Source of the DNA: Aquariibacter albus
GTDB taxonomy: Bacteria > Pseudomonadota > Gammaproteobacteria > Burkholderiales > Burkholderiaceae_C
Direction: 5' to 3'
DNA length: 64,000 bases
Assembly (NCBI RefSeq): GCF_014145335.1
Contig: NZ_JACIVI010000007.1
Coordinates: 1-64,000 of the forward strand
Under the pieces are notes generated by a model, which was given only the letters and a program-made list of their open reading frames with translations, searched no databases and was not told the origin of the DNA. Positions 27,938 to 38,182 of the stretch are shown one piece after another (the stretch's first letter is position 1; each line of letters begins with the position of its first letter). Position numbers and translations under genes: made by a program.

Positions 27938-28184
27938 GGTCGGACCGGCATGCGCCTGAAGGCGGTGACCCATGGTAGCGGCGAGCGCCTCGACGCGGGC
28001 CGCTGCCACCCCCCGCGTCCTGCGGTCCCCCCCTGCAAACCAGACCTGCCGTCGCCGCATCCGGCCGCTATGCTCGTTCGCGCCCTGACGGGGCCCGGCT
28101 TGCCCTGCGCGGGGTCGCCGCATCGTCCGGTGCGGTATCGACGCTGCGCATCCACTGCCTGCTGACCCTCGGAGGAAGCCCGCC

Positions 28185-29891
28185 TTGACTGCGATCACCC
28201 TGACCGTCGTCAATTTCAACGGCCAGCCGCCGGCCGGCCTGCTGAGTGCCTGCTTCGACGAGCTGGGCGGTTCGATCGGCCGCGCCGACAGCAACCAGCT
28301 CGTGCTCGACGATCCAGACCGCACCGTCTCGCGCGTGCATGCGCAGATCGTCTTCCGCGGGGGCCAGTACGCGCTGATCGACCGCGGCAGCAACCCGGTG
28401 CTCATCAATGGCCGCGAGGTCGGCAGCGGGCGCGAGGCCCGCATCCAGGCTGGCGACACGCTGCAGATCGGCGGCTACCAGCTGACGGTCGCGGCAGCGG
28501 CATCCGCGGCGCCGTCCGCCGATCCCTTTGCCGACCTGCTCGGTCCCGCCGCCACGCCGGCCGCTGCGGCGGGCGGCTGGGTCGACCCCCTGGCCGCTTT
28601 CGGCCAGGAGGCTGCACCGCCTGCCCGTCGCAGCAGCGTGCCGGGCCCCGCGGCTGCGACACCCGCCGCGGTCGGCGGCATCCCCGACGATTGGGATCCC
28701 TTCGCCGAGCCCGCGCCGGCCGGTCCTTCGCCCCTGGCCGGGCCGGCCCCCGGGGCCTTCGGCCTCGACGGGGGCGCGGCCGCCCCGGCGCCGCTCATCC
28801 CCGACCTCGGCGCCAGCGGCAGCGCCGCTTCGCTCGACAGCCTCTTCGGCCTCGGCCCCAGCCTGGGCGGCGATCCGCTGGCGCAGGGCAAGCTCGATGC
28901 GCCGCTGATGCAGCCCAACACCGGTGCGTCGGCCGATGCGCTCCAGGCGCTCTCGGCCCTGCCGCAGGCCACGGCCACGGCCGCGCCCGACACCGTGTCG
29001 GCCTTGAATCAGCCCTTCCTCGCACCGCCCACAGCCGCATCCGCGGCGCCCCGGCCACCCCGTGCCGGCGGTGCGGTGCTGTCCTGGAGCGAGGAGGGCG
29101 GCGACGGTCACACGCTGATCCGGCCCGCGACGCCCCGACCCGCGCCGGCTGCCGCGGCAGTCCCGGCCCCGCCCGCGCCCCAGCGCGCAGCGCCTGCCGC
29201 GCGGCCCGAGGCCCTGCCTGCGGCCTGGACCGAGCCGCCTGCTGCCACGCAGCCCCAGCCGGCCAGCCCGTCCGGCGCCCCGCCGAGCCCGGCCGAGGCG
29301 AGCGACCTGCTGCAGGCCTTCCGAGAGGGCCTGGCCACGCCCGGGGTGGCGATCGAGGCCCTGAGCCCGGCCCTGATGCGCCTGCTCGGCGAGCTGCTGC
29401 GCGAGGCCGCTGCCGGCACCGTCGACCTGCTGGTCGCGCGGGCCGCGCTCAAGCGCGAGGTCAAGGCCGAGGCGACGATGATCGTCGCCCGCGAGAACAA
29501 CCCCCTGAAGTTCTCGCCCAGTGCCGAGGCCGCGCTCCAGCATCTGCTGGCACCGCCCGTGCGTGGCTTCATGGCTGCCGGGCCGGCCATGCGCGATGCC
29601 TACGACGACCTGCGCGCCCACCAGTTCGGCGTGATCGCCGGCATGCGCGCGGCGCTGGAGGGGGTGCTGGAGCGCTTCGACCCGGCCCAGCTCGAAGGCC
29701 GGCTGGTGCAGCGCTCGCGCCTGGCCAGTCTGCTGCCGGGCAGCCGCAAGGCCCAGCTCTGGGAGCTCTTCGTCGAGCACTATGCGCAGATCAGCCAGGA
29801 CGCGGCCGAGGACTTCCACAGCCTCTTCGGCAAGGCTTTCCTGAAGGCCTACGAAGAGCATATCGACCGCCTGCAGCGGCCCGCACCGTGA
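28185..29891 (+). CDS. tagH: FHA-domain T6SS regulator (TagH/Fha)
   Basis: 568 residues from a TTG at 28185, preceded by GGAGG at 28171. The FHA domain spans about residues 1-100: GSIGR (30-33 core) and SRVHAQI (49-55), with R33, S49 and H52 as phospho-threonine-site residues. A long Pro/Ala linker with DPFADLL and DPFAEP boxes follows. It contains a motif GDGHTLIRP centred on Thr310, like those in TssL and the kinase. The C-terminal TagH-type domain (about 365-560) includes GEL-LREAAAGTVDLLVARAA, KFSPSAEAALQHLL and EDFHSLFGKAFLKAYEEHI. FHA proteins bind phosphorylated T6SS components and trigger assembly. Its stop overlaps the phosphatase start. Confidence 0.93.
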   Translation: MTAITLTVVNFNGQPPAGLLSACFDELGGSIGRADSNQLVLDDPDRTVSRVHAQIVFRGGQYALIDRGSNPVLINGREVGSGREARIQAGDTLQIGGYQLTVAAAASAAPSADPFADLLGPAATPAAAAGGWVDPLAAFGQEAAPPARRSSVPGPAAATPAAVGGIPDDWDPFAEPAPAGPSPLAGPAPGAFGLDGGAAAPAPLIPDLGASGSAASLDSLFGLGPSLGGDPLAQGKLDAPLMQPNTGASADALQALSALPQATATAAPDTVSALNQPFLAPPTAASAAPRPPRAGGAVLSWSEEGGDGHTLIRPATPRPAPAAAAVPAPPAPQRAAPAARPEALPAAWTEPPAATQPQPASPSGAPPSPAEASDLLQAFREGLATPGVAIEALSPALMRLLGELLREAAAGTVDLLVARAALKREVKAEATMIVARENNPLKFSPSAEAALQHLLAPPVRGFMAAGPAMRDAYDDLRAHQFGVIAGMRAALEGVLERFDPAQLEGRLVQRSRLASLLPGSRKAQLWELFVEHYAQISQDAAEDFHSLFGKAFLKAYEEHIDRLQRPAP

Positions 29892-30700
29892 GCCAGCCGG
29901 CCCGCCTGCCTGCCGAGCCGCGGCCCGAGGACGGGCCGGCGCTGGAGCTGGCCATCCTCTCGCGCCCCGGCGGCCGCGAGTACAACGAGGACGCCTGCGG
30001 CCACTGGCACTCCGACACCCAGCTCTGCTGCGTGGTGGCTGACGGCGCCGGCGGCCATGGAGGCGGGGATGTGGCCTCGCGCCTTGCGGTGAGCTACCTG
30101 ATCGACCAGTGCGCCGACGCGCCGCTGCAGTCTCCCGAGGACCTGCGCGAGCTGCTGCTCGACACCAATGCCAAGGTCATCCGCCACCGCGCCGATGCGC
30201 CTGGCCAGCGCGAGATGCACACCACCGTCGTCGCGCTCTTCATCGACCGCGTGCGCGGCCTGGCGCTCTGGGGGCATGCCGGCGATTCGCGGCTCTATCT
30301 GTTCCGCGACGGCGCGGTGGCCCATCGCACCCGCGACCACAGCCTCGTGCAGTCCATGGTCGAGGCCGGTCTGCTGCGGCCGGAGGACACCCGCAACCAC
30401 CCGCAGCGCAGCCAGCTTCATTCGGCCCTGGGCACCGCGCCCGAGGACCTGCGCATCGGCACCTGCGAGGCCCCGCTGGCCCTGCAGCCGGGCGACGTCT
30501 TCCTGCTGTGCACCGATGGGCTCTGGGAGTTCGTCGACGACGACGTGATGCTGCGCGAGCTGGCCGCAGCGCCCGACCCGGCCGCCTGGCTTGCTGCGCT
30601 CGAGGCCTGCGTGCTCGCCGAGGCCGAAGCCGGCGGCAAGACCCGGCACGACAACTTCAGCGGCATCGCCCTCTGGGTGACGGCCCCCGCCCAGGCCTGA
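29888..30700 (+). CDS. pppA: PP2C-type Ser/Thr phosphatase of the T6SS phospho-switch (PppA)
   Basis: 270 residues from a GTG at 29888, sharing GTGA with the stop of the FHA gene. The PP2C metal-binding motifs are present: GREYNEDACGHW, VVADGAGGHGGGDVAS, ALWGHAGDSRLYLF, LLCTDGLWEFVDDD and a final HDNFSGIAL. In Pseudomonas-type systems PppA dephosphorylates the FHA protein or other PpkA targets and turns secretion off. It sits with the FHA gene and opposite in function to the kinase at 41214. Confidence 0.95.
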   Translation: MSQPARLPAEPRPEDGPALELAILSRPGGREYNEDACGHWHSDTQLCCVVADGAGGHGGGDVASRLAVSYLIDQCADAPLQSPEDLRELLLDTNAKVIRHRADAPGQREMHTTVVALFIDRVRGLALWGHAGDSRLYLFRDGAVAHRTRDHSLVQSMVEAGLLRPEDTRNHPQRSQLHSALGTAPEDLRIGTCEAPLALQPGDVFLLCTDGLWEFVDDDVMLRELAAAPDPAAWLAALEACVLAEAEAGGKTRHDNFSGIALWVTAPAQA

Positions 30701-30711
30701 GAGGACACGCC

Positions 30712-31098
<387 letters not shown>

Positions 31099-31107
31099 AC
31101 GCCGACC

Positions 31108-32445
31108 ATGACCTGGCACAACAAGGTGATCTGGACGGAGGGCATGTTCCTCCAGCCGCAGCACTTCCAGCAGCACGACCGCTTCCTGGCGCGCCAGGCC
31201 CATCTGCGCTTCGGGGCCACCGAGGGTCATGGCTGGGGCTTCATGGGCCTGAGCCTGGACACGGCGGCGCTGACCCTGGGCAAGATCGCCGTGCAGTCCT
31301 GCCACGGCGTGCTGCCCGATGGCCTGGTCTTCGACATCCCGGGCCAGGATGTCGCGCCCGCCGCTTTGGACGTGCCGGCCGATGCCCGCGACGAACTCGT
31401 CGTGCTGGCCGCGGTGCTGCAGCGCCCGGGCGTGACCGAGACCGATGCCGAGGGGGGGGCCGGCTCGATGCCGCCGCGCTTCCTGGCGGCCGAGGTCGAG
31501 GTGGGCGACAGCAATGCCGTCGGCGAGCGCAGCGCCCCCATCCAGGTCGGTCGCATCCACCTGCGCGTGATGCTGGCCCGCGATGCCGGCGAGGGCTATG
31601 CCACCCTGGGCCTGTGTCGGGTCGTCGAGCGCCGGGCCGACAACCGCGTGCTGCTCGACCCGCAGTTCATTCCGCCCACCCTCCATGCCGGAGGCAACGA
31701 GCTTCTGGCCGGCTACCTGCGCGAGCTGCACGGCCTGCTGCATCAGCGCGGCGAGGCCCTGGCGGCCCGCCTGGCCCAGCCCGGCCGGGCGGGCATCGGC
31801 GAGATCGCCGACTTCCTGCTGCTCGAAGCCGTCAACCGCCACGAGCCGCTGCTGGCCCAGCTGCGCCAGACCACGCTGCTGCACCCGCGCGACTTCTACT
31901 TCGTCGGCGTCTCGCTGGCTGGCGACCTGGCCACCTTCCGCGACCGCCGCCGCCCCGCGGCCCTGCCGGCCTACGTCCACGACGACCCGGCGCGCTGCTT
32001 CCGGCCGCTGATGGACGATCTGCGCCAGTCGCTGTCGATGGTGATGGAGCAGACCGCCCTCCCCATCGAGCTGCAGGACCGCAAGTACGGCATCCGCGTC
32101 GCCCTCATCCCCGACGTCGAGCTGCAGCGCAGCGCGCAGTTCGTGCTGGCCGTCGGTGCGCAGATGCCGGGCGATGCGCTGCGGGCGCGCTTCCCGACCC
32201 AGGTCAAGATCGGCACGGTCGAGCGCATTCGCGACCTCGTCAACCTGCAGCTGCCCGGCGTCACGCTACGCCCCCTGCCGGTGGCGCCGCGCCAGATTCC
32301 CTACCACGCCGGCTTCAACTACTTCGAGCTGGAGACCCGGGGCAACGAGATGTGGAAGCAGCTCGAAAGCTCGGGCGGCCTCGCCATGCACATTGCCGGC
32401 GACTTTCCGGGCCTTGAGCTCGAGTTCTGGGCGGTGCGGACCTGA
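31108..32445 (+). CDS. tssK: T6SS baseplate-membrane connector TssK (VasE/ImpJ)
   Basis: 445 residues. Starts with the family signature VIWTEGMFLQPQHFQQHDR (7-25). Further motifs: FDIPGQDVAPA, VGRIHLRVML, LDPQFIPPTLHAG, the FLLLEAVNRHEPLL segment, and near the end IPYHAGFNYFELE. TssK trimers link the baseplate wedges to the TssL/TssM membrane complex. It is followed by tssL after 31 bp. Confidence 0.97.
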   Translation: MTWHNKVIWTEGMFLQPQHFQQHDRFLARQAHLRFGATEGHGWGFMGLSLDTAALTLGKIAVQSCHGVLPDGLVFDIPGQDVAPAALDVPADARDELVVLAAVLQRPGVTETDAEGGAGSMPPRFLAAEVEVGDSNAVGERSAPIQVGRIHLRVMLARDAGEGYATLGLCRVVERRADNRVLLDPQFIPPTLHAGGNELLAGYLRELHGLLHQRGEALAARLAQPGRAGIGEIADFLLLEAVNRHEPLLAQLRQTTLLHPRDFYFVGVSLAGDLATFRDRRRPAALPAYVHDDPARCFRPLMDDLRQSLSMVMEQTALPIELQDRKYGIRVALIPDVELQRSAQFVLAVGAQMPGDALRARFPTQVKIGTVERIRDLVNLQLPGVTLRPLPVAPRQIPYHAGFNYFELETRGNEMWKQLESSGGLAMHIAGDFPGLELEFWAVRT

Positions 32446-32476
32446 GTCCGCATCGCCCGCCTGACCGAACCGTCCC

Positions 32477-33841
32477 ATGAGCGATCCCAACGATCCCTTT
32501 GCCGCCTTCGGCTCGGACCGCACCGTCATCAAGCCCAGTGCCGGTCGCGCCGGCCGGCCGGTGGCCTCCGCCGAGGCGGGCGCCGTGCCGGCCGGGCCGG
32601 CGGCTGCCGGCGGACGCCCGGCCGCCGCCGCCGCCGCGGCTCCGGGCGGCACGGCGCCCCTGGCCCTCGATGCGCTGATGGGCAGCAGCCTGAACCCGCT
32701 GGTGGGCGCAGGCGCGGCCCTGCTCGCCGCCGGGCCGCGCCTGCGCAGCACACCCCAGCATGCCAACCCCGCCGGCCTGCGCGAGGCGCTGGCCGAGGGC
32801 GTGCGCAAGTTCGAGGCCCAGGCACGCGAGAAGGGCCTGCCCAACGAGCAGGTCATCGCCGGCCGCTACATCCTCTGCACCTTCCTCGATGAGTGCGCGG
32901 CCAGCACGCCCTGGGGCGGCGCAGGCGTCTGGTCCGCGCACAGCCTGCTCGTGCAGTTCCACAACGAGACCTGGGGCGGCGAGAAGGTCTACCAGCTCAT
33001 GTCCAAGCTGGCCGAGAACGTCGAGGGCAACCGCAACCTGCTGGAGCTGCTCTACCTGGTGCTGGCCCTGGGCTTCGAGGGCCGCTACCGCGTGATCGAA
33101 GGCGGCCGCGGCCAGCTCGACAGCGTGCGCGAGCGCCTCTCCCAGATGCTGCGTGCGCAGCGCGCCGGCAGCGACAAGACACTCTCGCCCCGCTGGAAGG
33201 GCGAAACCGCCCGGGAGACCCGCCTGCACGAGGGCCTGCCGCTGTGGGTGCTGGCCTCGCTGATGGCCCTGCTGCTCGGCGGCGTGTTCATCGCGCTGAA
33301 GCTTGCGCTGGGCGCGCGGGCCGAGGCCAGCTTCGCGACCCTGGCCGCGCTCGATGCCAAGGCGGTCAAAGTCGTGGCCGCACCGCCACCGGCCGAGCCC
33401 GTGCCACCCCGCCTGGCCGGTTTCCTCCAGGCGGAGATCACGGCCGGTCTGGTCGAGGTGCAGGACCTGCCCGACCGGTCCATCGTCACCATCAAGGGCG
33501 ACGGCTTCTTCGAGCCCGGCAGTGCCGTGGTTGCGCGCGGCGTGCTGCCCCTGCTCGGTCGCATCGCCCAGGCCCTGAAGGAGACACCGGGCCGGGTGCT
33601 CGTTCACGGCCACACCGACAGTCAGCCGATCCGCAGTGCGCGCTTCCCGTCCAACTGGCATCTGTCGCAGGAGCGGGCCGATGCCGTGCGCAACGAGTTG
33701 CTGCGCACCGTGACGGCCGAGCGGGTGCGCGCCGAGGGCCGGGCCGATGCCGAGCCGCGCGCCGACAACGGCACCCCCCAGGGGCGCGCGCGCAACCGAC
33801 GGGTCGAGATCACCCTGTTCACGCCGGCGGCGGGCGCCTGA
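32477..33841 (+). CDS. tssL: T6SS membrane-complex protein TssL with C-terminal OmpA domain
   Basis: 454 residues. The N-terminus has DRTVIKP around Thr16, a likely kinase target, then an Ala/Gly-rich linker. The DotU domain (about 60-235) contains QVIAGRYILCTFLDECAAST, WGGEKVYQLMSKLAEN and LLELLYLVLALGFEGRYRV. One transmembrane helix (LWVLASLMALLLGGVFIAL) is followed by a periplasmic OmpA-type peptidoglycan-binding domain with GHTDSQPIRSARFPSNWHLS, AEGRADAEP and RNRRVEITLF. The fused domain should anchor the complex to the cell wall without a separate TagL. Confidence 0.96.
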   Translation: MSDPNDPFAAFGSDRTVIKPSAGRAGRPVASAEAGAVPAGPAAAGGRPAAAAAAAPGGTAPLALDALMGSSLNPLVGAGAALLAAGPRLRSTPQHANPAGLREALAEGVRKFEAQAREKGLPNEQVIAGRYILCTFLDECAASTPWGGAGVWSAHSLLVQFHNETWGGEKVYQLMSKLAENVEGNRNLLELLYLVLALGFEGRYRVIEGGRGQLDSVRERLSQMLRAQRAGSDKTLSPRWKGETARETRLHEGLPLWVLASLMALLLGGVFIALKLALGARAEASFATLAALDAKAVKVVAAPPPAEPVPPRLAGFLQAEITAGLVEVQDLPDRSIVTIKGDGFFEPGSAVVARGVLPLLGRIAQALKETPGRVLVHGHTDSQPIRSARFPSNWHLSQERADAVRNELLRTVTAERVRAEGRADAEPRADNGTPQGRARNRRVEITLFTPAAGA

Positions 33842-33883
33842 GCCGCCCACCCGTCCCAGCCCCTTGCCTGTCCGGGTTTCCGC

Positions 33884-36800
33884 ATGAAGAAGCTGCTGAG
33901 AGTTCTCGTTCATCCGCTGCTGCTGGTGGTGCTGGGTCTGCTGGCCCTGGCGGCATTGATCTGGTGGGTCGGGCCGCTGATCGCGATCGGCGAGCGCCGG
34001 CCGCTGGACGGCGTGGTCGAGCGCCTGCTGCTCATCACCCTGCCGCTGCTGATCTGGGCCGTGGTCGCCGGCCTGCGCGCCTGGCGGCGCAAGCGCGCGA
34101 ATGCGCAGATGGTGGCCGGCCTGCGCGGCGGGCCCTCGGCCAGCGACCGCGAGGCCCAGGTGCTCGGCGAGCGCTTCGACCAGGCGCTCAAGGTGCTCGA
34201 CGAGAGCGCGCGCCAGACCGGTCGTCGCTCGCTGTTGCGCCGCCGCGCCTACCTCTACGACCTGCCCTGGTATGTCTTCATCGGCGCCCCGGGCTCCGGC
34301 AAGACGACGGCCCTGCTGAATGCCGGCCTGAACTTCCCGCTGGCCGGCAAGCTCGGCCAGTCGCCGGTCAAGGGCGTCGGCGGCACCCGGCATTGCGACT
34401 GGTGGTTCACCGAGGAGGCGGTGCTGATCGACACCGCCGGCCGCTACACCCTCCAGCAGTCCGACGAGCAGGCCGATGCGGCAGCCTGGGGCCGCTTCCT
34501 CGACCTGCTGCGCCGCACCCGGCCGCGCCGGCCGCTCAATGGCGTGCTGCTGACGGTGAATGTGCAGGACCTGCTGCAGCAGACCCCGGCCGATCGCAAG
34601 GACCACGCCGCCCGCCTGCGCACCCGGCTGCGCGAGCTGAACACCCATCTCGGCGTGCGGCCGCCGGTCTATGTGCTGCTGACCAAGACCGACCTGATCG
34701 CCGGCTTCAACGAGACCTTCGGCGAGCTGGGCAAGGAGGAGCGCGAGCAGGTCTGGGGCTTCACCTTCCCGCACGATCCGGCGGGCCGCGAGTCGCCGCT
34801 GCGCGACTTTCCCAGCGAATTCGCCGCGCTCGAGGCACGGCTTCGGGTGCGCCTGATCGATCGCCTGCAGGCCGAGAGCGATCTGATGAAGCGCGCCGCC
34901 ATCTTCTCCTTTCCGCAGCAGTTCGCGGGCCTCAAGGGCCTGCTCGGCGGCTTCCTCGAACAGGTCTTCGACGGTGACGGCACGCTGGAGGAGCGCAGCC
35001 TGTTGCGCGGCGTCTACTTCACCAGCGGCACGCAGGAGGGCACGCCGATCGACCGCGTGCTCGGCACCCTGGCCCGCACCTTCGGCGTCGAGGGCAAGGG
35101 CCCGGCGACCACGGCGGTCGGTCGCGGCGGCAAGAGCTTCTTCCTCGCCCGCCTGCTGCGGGAAGTCATCTTTGCCGAGCAGGGCCTGGTCGGCGAGAAC
35201 CGCCGTGCCGAGGGCCGCCGCCGCCGCACGCGCCTGATCGCCCTGGGCGGCCTGGCCGCCTGCGGCGCGCTGCTGCTGGCGGGCTGGGCGATCAGCTTCC
35301 TGCGCAACCAGGCCTACATCGACCAGGTCGCCCAGCGGGTCCCGCCGGTGAAGACGGCAGTCGAGGCCTTGCCGCCGGCTGATTCCAGCGACCTGGCTGC
35401 CCTCCTGCCCGTGCTGGACCAGCTTCATGCGGTACCGCAGCCCGAGGGCTTCCCGCTCAGCGAGCCGCCGCTGGCCTGGGGCCTGGGCCTCTACCAGGGC
35501 CCCTACCTCGCGGCAGGCACCGAGATCGGCTACTCGCGGCTGCTCGATCGGGCGCTGCTGCCGCGCGTGGCACGCCGCCTGGAGGAGCGCTTGCGCGCGG
35601 TCGGTCGCGACAACCTGGAGCTGGCCTACGAGGCGCTCAAGGCCTACCTGATGCTGTACACGCCGGATCAGTTCGACCCCGAGGCCTTGCGCGCCTGGGT
35701 CACGCTGGACTGGGACCAGAACCTGGCCCGGGTGCTGAGCGAGACCCAGCGCCAGGCCCTGGCCGGCCATCTCGATGCCGCGCTGGCGCGCGGCGCGCCG
35801 CAGGCCATCGCGCCCATGGACGCCCAGCTCGTGGCCAATGTGCGCGAGATGCTGGTGGCCTTCCCGCTCGAGTACCGCATCTTCAGTCGTCTGAAGCGGG
35901 CGCAGGTCGGCGCCGACCTGCCCGAGTTCTCGGCGGCCGCGGCCGGCGGGCCGCAGGCCGTGCAGGTCTTCCAGCGCCAGAGCGGCAAGCCGCTGACCCA
36001 GGGCATCCCGGGCCTGTTCACGCGCGATGGCTATTTCAAGGCCTTCAAGGGCGCGCTGATCAAGGTGGGCGCCCAGCTCGCCAACGAGCAGCGCTGGGTC
36101 CTGGGCGTGAAGACGCCGGCCGGTGCGGCCGACGCCGCTCGCGCGCTGACCGGCGAGGACGAGCTCTCGCTGCGCGTGCGCCGGCTCTACCTGCAGGAGT
36201 ACATCAAGGTCTGGGATGCCTACCTGGCCGATGTGCAGCTCCTGCGGCTTGATGGCCTGGAGCGCAGCCTGTCGGTGGCGCGCATCCTGGCCGCGCCGGA
36301 TTCGCCGCTGGCCGCCTACCTGCGCGCCGTCAGCCGCGAGACCCAGCTCGGTGCCGCCGCCGAGGCGGCCCAGGCCAGCCCCGGCACCCTGGCCAGCCGG
36401 ATCGGCGAGCGGGCCGACAAGGCCAAGTCCGAGCTGGCCGCCCTGGCCGGGGGCGCGGGCGCGCCGCCGCAGCCCTCGGCCGAAGGCGGACCGCTGGAGG
36501 CCATGGTCGACCGTCATTTCGCCGCCCTCCATCGCATGGTGAGTGGCCAGCCGGCACCGATCGACGAGGTGCTCAAGCTTTTCAACGACATCCAGGTCCA
36601 GCTCACCGCCATCGATGCTGCCCAGAAGAGCCGCACCGCGCCGCCGCCCGCTGCCGCCGGTGCGGCTGCGATGGCTGCGGCCGGCCTCCAGCCCGAGCCC
36701 ATCAAGTCCATGCTGGAGGGCCTGGCCAGCGCCGGCGCCAGCCAGGGCCGCACGGCCGAGCGCCAGGGCCTGTCGGCCGAACTGAAGCCGCTGGCCGATC

Positions 36801-37450
36801 TGTGCAGCAAGACGATCGCCGGCCGATTCCCCTTCGCCCAGGGCGCGGCCGTCGATGTGCTGCCCGACGACTTCGGCCAGATGTTCGGTGCGGGCGGTGC
36901 GCTGGATGACTTCTACCAGCGTCGCCTGGCCCCGCTGGTCGATGTCGGCGTCACGCCCTGGGCCTACAAGCCCCTGCCCGACGGCCGCAAGCCGCCGGGC
37001 GGCAGCGGCCTGGCCGAGTTCCAGCGGGCGGCCCGCATCAAGGAGGCTTTCTTCCGCAGCGGCGGCAAGGCGCCTGGCTTCAAGGTCGACCTGCGCATCG
37101 TCGAGATGGACGAGGGCCTGAAGGAGATCAGCCTCGATGTCGATGGCCAGGTGCTGCGCTTCGCGGCCGGCAACACTTCAGCCCAGACCCTGAGCTGGCC
37201 GAGCAGCCGCGTGGCCTCGCAGATCCGCCTGCAGGCCGCGGGGGGCACGCCGCAGGTCTTCGAAGGGCCCTGGGCGCTGTTCCGGCTCTTCGCCAAGTTC
37301 GAGAACCAGCCTTCGACCCAGCCCGAGCGCTTCGTCGTCGTGCTCAACCTCGAAGGCCGCAAGGCCCGGCTGGAGGTGATCTCGGCCAGCGCCATCAACC
37401 CGCTGCGCATGCGCGAGTTGCAGACCTTCCGCTGCCCCGACAGCCTCTGA
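33884..37450 (+). CDS. tssM: T6SS inner-membrane channel protein TssM (IcmF)
   Basis: 1188 residues. Two N-terminal transmembrane segments (LLLVVLGLLALAALIWWVG and LLLITLPLLIWAVVAGL) are followed by a cytoplasmic GTPase-like domain with Walker A GAPGSGKTT and VLIDTAGRY. A third transmembrane segment (LIALGGLAACGALLLAGWAI, about residue 450) leads to a large periplasmic part ending in the TssM C-terminal domain (FEGPWALFRLF, then RFVVVLNLEGRKARLEVISA). It forms the trans-envelope channel with TssL. No lipoprotein partner TssJ is encoded nearby. Confidence 0.97.
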   Translation: MKKLLRVLVHPLLLVVLGLLALAALIWWVGPLIAIGERRPLDGVVERLLLITLPLLIWAVVAGLRAWRRKRANAQMVAGLRGGPSASDREAQVLGERFDQALKVLDESARQTGRRSLLRRRAYLYDLPWYVFIGAPGSGKTTALLNAGLNFPLAGKLGQSPVKGVGGTRHCDWWFTEEAVLIDTAGRYTLQQSDEQADAAAWGRFLDLLRRTRPRRPLNGVLLTVNVQDLLQQTPADRKDHAARLRTRLRELNTHLGVRPPVYVLLTKTDLIAGFNETFGELGKEEREQVWGFTFPHDPAGRESPLRDFPSEFAALEARLRVRLIDRLQAESDLMKRAAIFSFPQQFAGLKGLLGGFLEQVFDGDGTLEERSLLRGVYFTSGTQEGTPIDRVLGTLARTFGVEGKGPATTAVGRGGKSFFLARLLREVIFAEQGLVGENRRAEGRRRRTRLIALGGLAACGALLLAGWAISFLRNQAYIDQVAQRVPPVKTAVEALPPADSSDLAALLPVLDQLHAVPQPEGFPLSEPPLAWGLGLYQGPYLAAGTEIGYSRLLDRALLPRVARRLEERLRAVGRDNLELAYEALKAYLMLYTPDQFDPEALRAWVTLDWDQNLARVLSETQRQALAGHLDAALARGAPQAIAPMDAQLVANVREMLVAFPLEYRIFSRLKRAQVGADLPEFSAAAAGGPQAVQVFQRQSGKPLTQGIPGLFTRDGYFKAFKGALIKVGAQLANEQRWVLGVKTPAGAADAARALTGEDELSLRVRRLYLQEYIKVWDAYLADVQLLRLDGLERSLSVARILAAPDSPLAAYLRAVSRETQLGAAAEAAQASPGTLASRIGERADKAKSELAALAGGAGAPPQPSAEGGPLEAMVDRHFAALHRMVSGQPAPIDEVLKLFNDIQVQLTAIDAAQKSRTAPPPAAAGAAAMAAAGLQPEPIKSMLEGLASAGASQGRTAERQGLSAELKPLADLCSKTIAGRFPFAQGAAVDVLPDDFGQMFGAGGALDDFYQRRLAPLVDVGVTPWAYKPLPDGRKPPGGSGLAEFQRAARIKEAFFRSGGKAPGFKVDLRIVEMDEGLKEISLDVDGQVLRFAAGNTSAQTLSWPSSRVASQIRLQAAGGTPQVFEGPWALFRLFAKFENQPSTQPERFVVVLNLEGRKARLEVISASAINPLRMRELQTFRCPDSL

Positions 37451-37467
37451 GCCCGTCCGGCTTGCGC

Positions 37468-38148
37468 ATGGATGCCCCAGACGCCTGCCCCGGCTGGTTC
37501 GGCAAGCTGCCGAGCCTGGGCGACTTCGCCTCGCGCCGGCTGCCGCCGGACTTCATCGAGCCCTGGGATGCCTGGCTGTCCGAGGGCTTGGGCCAATGGC
37601 GCCAGGCCCAGCCCGAGGACTGGTTGCCGGCCTATCTGGCCAGTCCGAGCTGGATGTTCCTGCTCTTCCCCGACGCCCTGCAGCCCGGCGCGGTCGGCTG
37701 GGCTGGCGTGCTGATGCCCTCGGTCGACCGGGTGGGCCGCTACTTTCCGCTGACCCTGGCCCAGGCCCTGCCCGGCTGGCCCTGCGGTACCGAGGACTGG
37801 CAGACCCTGCAGCGCGGTCTGCTGGCGCTGGACGATCTGGCCGTCGACGCGCTGCACGAGGACTGGTCCGTCGATCAGCTCGAAGCCGCGTTGGCGCGGC
37901 ACGGCCTGCCCCGGCCCGAGGATGCACCCGATCCGACCCTGCCCTGGCAGACCACAGCCGGTCCCCTGGGTCGGCTGGACGAGGCCCTGGCCGAGCTGGC
38001 CCGGCCGCGGCTTCCAGCCACCCTGCGCGGCATGAGCGCCTGGTGGTGCCAGACCGCCGGAGGCCCCTCGCCGTTGCGCCTGTGTCGCGGCCTGCCACCG
38101 GCTCCTGACTTTCCCCGCCTCTTTCAGCCCCCGGCTGCGGCCGCCTGA
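37468..38148 (+). CDS. tagF: T6SS-associated regulator TagF (ImpM)
   Basis: 226 residues from the ATG at 37468 (the frame has a TTG 6 bp earlier). Family motifs: GWFGKLPSLGDFASRRLPPDF, WDAWLSEGL, SWMFLLFPDALQPGAVGWAG, then LMPSVDRVGRYFPLTLA, and near the end SAWWCQTAG. TagF represses T6SS post-translationally in systems where it was tested, often through the FHA protein. It follows tssM by 17 bp. Confidence 0.93.
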   Translation: MDAPDACPGWFGKLPSLGDFASRRLPPDFIEPWDAWLSEGLGQWRQAQPEDWLPAYLASPSWMFLLFPDALQPGAVGWAGVLMPSVDRVGRYFPLTLAQALPGWPCGTEDWQTLQRGLLALDDLAVDALHEDWSVDQLEAALARHGLPRPEDAPDPTLPWQTTAGPLGRLDEALAELARPRLPATLRGMSAWWCQTAGGPSPLRLCRGLPPAPDFPRLFQPPAAAA

Positions 38149-38182
38149 GCGCCCGCAGCGCCTCTTGTTCGCGGAGACCACG

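Noticed and set aside
28094-28113. GG-N10-GC spacing with TTGC upstream of the FHA gene as a sigma-54 promoter
   Set aside because: The -24 element matches only 3 of 6 consensus bases (CGGGGC), as expected by chance in GC-rich DNA.
26372-28165. 597-aa plus-strand frame
   Set aside because: Arg/Gly/Gln-rich shadow; the minus strand has natural codon use over 26852-27937, and the frame overlaps the real plus-strand gene 26061-26867.
32315-36532. 1405-aa minus-strand frame opposite tssL/tssM
   Set aside because: tssL and tssM on the plus strand have all family motifs; the long antisense frame results from high third-position GC.
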